DNA from: Lysobacteraceae bacterium
Lineage (GTDB): Bacteria > Pseudomonadota > Gammaproteobacteria > Xanthomonadales > Ahniellaceae
Assembly: GCA_021299185.1 (NCBI GenBank)
Contig: JAJTHZ010000009.1
Coordinates: forward strand, 1-35,281
Length of the DNA stretch: 35,281 nt
Reading direction: 5' to 3'
The notes beneath the pieces are model-generated. The model did no database searches. It was not told the DNA's origin and worked only from the letters and a program-made list of their open reading frames with translations. Numbering within the stretch: the first letter of the stretch is position 1; each line of letters starts with the position of its first letter. Of this stretch, positions 33,523 through 35,281 are shown one piece after another. The position numbers and the translations under genes were made by a program.

Positions 33523-34280
33523 GCGCCGAAGCCTGGGTGCGCCCGCACTTCGTGCGCACGGAACGCAAGGCCTTCCTGCTGTACTGGGTGCATGGCGCGT
33601 TCGCACCGGACGTGCAGATCGACGCGCGCCGCTTCCGCACCCGCGGCCTGCCGGCGGGCGTGGAGGGCCAGGTGTTCCTGCACGAGAGCGTGCACGGCAC
33701 GCCGGCCGACCCGCTGTATGGCGACCTCGGCGCGGTGCTGCGCGCCAAGGCGCCGGAAACGTTCGCCGCCGCGGCGGCCGCGCCGCACGCGATGCTGATC
33801 CGCGGCGAGTTGGACGATCCCGCCGACCTCGGCTACCTGCGCGACACCATCGGCTTCATCGCCTGCCTGCTCGCGCACGGCGGGGTCTCGGCGCTGGACG
33901 TGCAGTCGCTGTCCTTGCGTTCGCCCGCGCAATGGGAGGCCGAGGTCTTCGCCCCCGATGCCCCGCAGGCGAAGCAGGAGGTCGTGATGCTGCGCTCGGC
34001 CGACGACCGGCACCCCGGCCGCGCCTGGCTGCACACGCGCGGCCTGCGCAAGTTCGCGCGTCCCGACCTGTCGATCCGCAACGTGCCGCCGGACTCGGCG
34101 TTCAACGCGCAACTTGTGCTGGAACGCGCGGCCGATTACCTGGTCGCCGGCGGCGCGTTCGAGGACGGCCGCGAGGTGCGCATGAGCGTGGCCCCGCCGG
34201 GGCTGGTCGCGCGCATCGGCGGCGACGACGAGGATCCGGATTTCAACAATCGGCACACCGAGTTCATCTGGCCGGTGTGA
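33519..34280 (+). CDS. Uncharacterised protein coupled to tdk
   Basis: Encodes 253 residues from GTG at 33519, overlapping the tdk stop by four bases. I do not recognise the family. The sequence is a globular alpha/beta mix without signal peptide or membrane segment: it opens [27 protein letters not shown], has [59 protein letters not shown], and ends [15 protein letters not shown]. The recurring pattern of aromatic and Arg residues suggests a ligand or protein pocket, but nothing firm can be said. The codon use matches its neighbours, so it is native. The same strand and overlap point to co-translation with thymidine kinase. Confidence 0.8.
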   Translation: MSAEAWVRPHFVRTERKAFLLYWVHGAFAPDVQIDARRFRTRGLPAGVEGQVFLHESVHGTPADPLYGDLGAVLRAKAPETFAAAAAAPHAMLIRGELDDPADLGYLRDTIGFIACLLAHGGVSALDVQSLSLRSPAQWEAEVFAPDAPQAKQEVVMLRSADDRHPGRAWLHTRGLRKFARPDLSIRNVPPDSAFNAQLVLERAADYLVAGGAFEDGREVRMSVAPPGLVARIGGDDEDPDFNNRHTEFIWPV

Positions 34281-34286
34281 ATTCGA

Positions 34287-34363
34287 AGGGCCCAGGGCAC
34301 AGGGCACAGGGCCCAGTGGTGACCCCTGCTTTTCTGGGCCCTGAGCCCTGGGCCCTGGGCCCT
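34287..34363. repeat. 30-bp imperfect inverted repeat of GGGCCCAGGGC units
   Basis: Arms 34287-34316 and 34334-34363 pair over 30 bp with two mismatches around a 17-base spacer ending in TTTT. Each arm itself is built from AGGGCnC repeats. It fills the gap between the tdk-linked gene and mutM, which converge here, and may act as a two-way transcription stop; it lacks a proper T-tract. Possibly a third repeat family of this genome. Confidence 0.75.
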
Positions 34364-34391
34364 AATCCCAAAGCAGCCCGTCGCCTGCACC

Positions 34392-35204
34392 TCAGCGCTG
34401 GCACGCCGGGCACCAACACGACGCCCGCTGGCCGATGTTGCGCGTGCGGATCAGGGTGCCGCAGGCCTTGCACGCTTCGCCGGCGCGACCGTAGACGAAC
34501 AGTTCCTGCTCGAAATAGCCGGGCTCGCCATCGGGTTTCAGGAAATCGCGCAGCGTGGTACCGCCGCGCCGGATCGCGTGCGCGAGGATGTCCTTCACCG
34601 CGGCGGCGAGCGCGGCGTAGCGTTCGCGCGAGACGCGGCCGGCGGCGCGGCGCGGGTCGATGCCGGCGCGGAACAGCGCTTCGGCGGCGTAGATGTTGCC
34701 CACCCCGACCACCACCGCCTGGTCCATCAGGAAGTTCTTCACCGACCCGCGGCGGCGGCGCGACAGCCGCCAGAGGTGGTCGCCGTCGAAGTCGTCGGAC
34801 AGCGGCTCGGGACCGAGCCCGGCCAGCAGGTCGTGGGTGCGCCCGGCCGGCTGCCACAGCCAGCAGCCGAAGCGCCGCGGGTCGTTGAAGCGCAGGCGCT
34901 GGCCCGAGTCGAGCACCAGGTCGACGTGGTCGTGCTTGCGCGGTGGTACGCCATCGTCGAGCACGCGCAGCGAGCCCGACATGCCCAGGTGCACGATCAC
35001 CGCGCCGCCGTCGACCCGCAGCAGCAGGTATTTCGCGCGTCGGTCGACCGCCTCGATGCGTCGACCCTCGAGCAGGCCGGGCAGGGCCGGCGGCACCGGC
35101 CAGCGCAGCTTGCGCGTGCGCAGCACCAGTTCGCGCACCGTGCGGCCGACGACGTGCGGGGCGATGCCGCGACGCGTGGTCTCGACTTCGGGCAGTTCGG
35201 GCAT
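34392..35204 (-). CDS. mutM: Formamidopyrimidine-DNA glycosylase (Fpg/MutM)
   Basis: Encodes 270 residues, the usual length. It begins [13 protein letters not shown] (Pro catalytic after Met removal, Glu in PE) and has [53 protein letters not shown] and [15 protein letters not shown]. The C-terminal zinc finger is [16 protein letters not shown] then CWCPAC. The enzyme removes 8-oxoguanine and ring-opened purines opposite C and has AP lyase activity. Converges with the tdk-linked gene; the following gene upstream (35213 onward) is on the same strand. Confidence 0.98.
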   Translation of the reverse strand: MPELPEVETTRRGIAPHVVGRTVRELVLRTRKLRWPVPPALPGLLEGRRIEAVDRRAKYLLLRVDGGAVIVHLGMSGSLRVLDDGVPPRKHDHVDLVLDSGQRLRFNDPRRFGCWLWQPAGRTHDLLAGLGPEPLSDDFDGDHLWRLSRRRRGSVKNFLMDQAVVVGVGNIYAAEALFRAGIDPRRAAGRVSRERYAALAAAVKDILAHAIRRGGTTLRDFLKPDGEPGYFEQELFVYGRAGEACKACGTLIRTRNIGQRASCWCPACQR

Positions 35205-35212
35205 GGGGGCCT

Positions 35213-35281
35213 TCAGTCGGGCAGCGTGGTGCCGGCCGGCAGCAGCCAGGCCAGCGGCCGGTCGTCGCGCAGCAGCAGTGC
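35213..35281 (-). CDS. C-terminal end of an unidentified protein (partial)
   Basis: The minus-strand frame entering from the window end reads [14 protein letters not shown] then PAGTTLPD and a TGA at 35213-35215, nine bases before the mutM start. Only 22 residues are visible, too few to assign. The tight spacing suggests a transcriptional unit with mutM. Confidence 0.5.
   Translation of the reverse strand, partial: ALLLRDDRPLAWLLPAGTTLPD

Noticed and set aside
34287-34363. Intrinsic terminator
   Set aside because: A strong hairpin but no run of T after either arm; kept only as a repeat.

Overview
The window is about 35.3 kb of very GC-rich bacterial chromosome. It reads as ordinary core genome of a gammaproteobacterium, most likely of the order Xanthomonadales (Lysobacter/Rhodanobacter-like). 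Reasons are gene content (tatABC, hemH with an alpha/beta hydrolase, rdgC, ttcA, plsB, rep, tdk, mutM), many GTG starts, 4-base stop/start overlaps, REP-like palindromes of the 'GTAGGAGC...' and 'TGTGGGAGCGAGC...' type, and secreted proteins with short C-terminal tags. The lineage is inferred; there is no rRNA or other phylogenetic marker here. No tRNA, rRNA, CRISPR array, insertion sequence, integrase or phage gene was seen.

Layout. 1-4.2 kb: the N-terminal part of an ABC-transporter ATPase (minus), a cluster of REP-like repeats, a YbaY-like lipoprotein (minus), then a VWA protein overlapping a glutamine-amidotransferase-like protein (plus). 4.2-8.2 kb: a BPSS1780-type membrane protein converging on tatC, with tatA-tatB-tatC as a tight minus-strand operon, a SYLF-domain exported protein and an exported beta-propeller-like protein with an IPTL-CTERM-like tail. 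8.5-10.6 kb: hemH overlapping an alpha/beta hydrolase, followed by REP-like palindromes and a 36-bp tandem repeat. 11-13.7 kb (minus): YgjP-type metalloprotease, rdgC, ttcA. 13.8-15.2 kb (plus): a small YdcH-type protein and a membrane-anchored LytTR regulator. 15.2-20 kb (minus): an exported CocE/NonD-type hydrolase and plsB. 20.2-20.4 kb: an unusually AT-rich promoter-like stretch with two perfect palindromes, leading on the minus strand into a short hairpin-rich segment that ends in an intrinsic terminator; I propose an sRNA of about 97 nt. 20.5-22.3 kb (minus): an e(P4)-type acid phosphatase lipoprotein overlapping pyrF. 22.4-26.4 kb (minus): two exported right-handed beta-helix proteins ending in the same F-x-D-G-F-E-P tag. 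26.7-29.8 kb (plus): an ECF sigma factor overlapping a membrane Ser/Thr kinase with C-terminal TPR-like repeats. 29.8-31.8 kb: rep (minus). 32-35.3 kb: an exported Sel1-repeat protein, a REP-like palindrome, tdk overlapping an unrecognised gene, a large palindrome, mutM (minus), and the last codons of another minus-strand gene.

Three things deserve most attention. (1) The sigma factor/kinase pair: the acidic sigma-2.2 motif usual in ECF factors reads D-T-A-D here, which suggests control by phosphorylation as in the EcfP/PknT and EcfK/PknS systems, and the pair is divergent from the beta-helix operon. (2) The candidate sRNA with a C-rich, anti-Shine-Dalgarno-like loop and an operator-like promoter. 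(3) The shared C-terminal tag on the two beta-helix proteins. Most other genes are conventional housekeeping genes.
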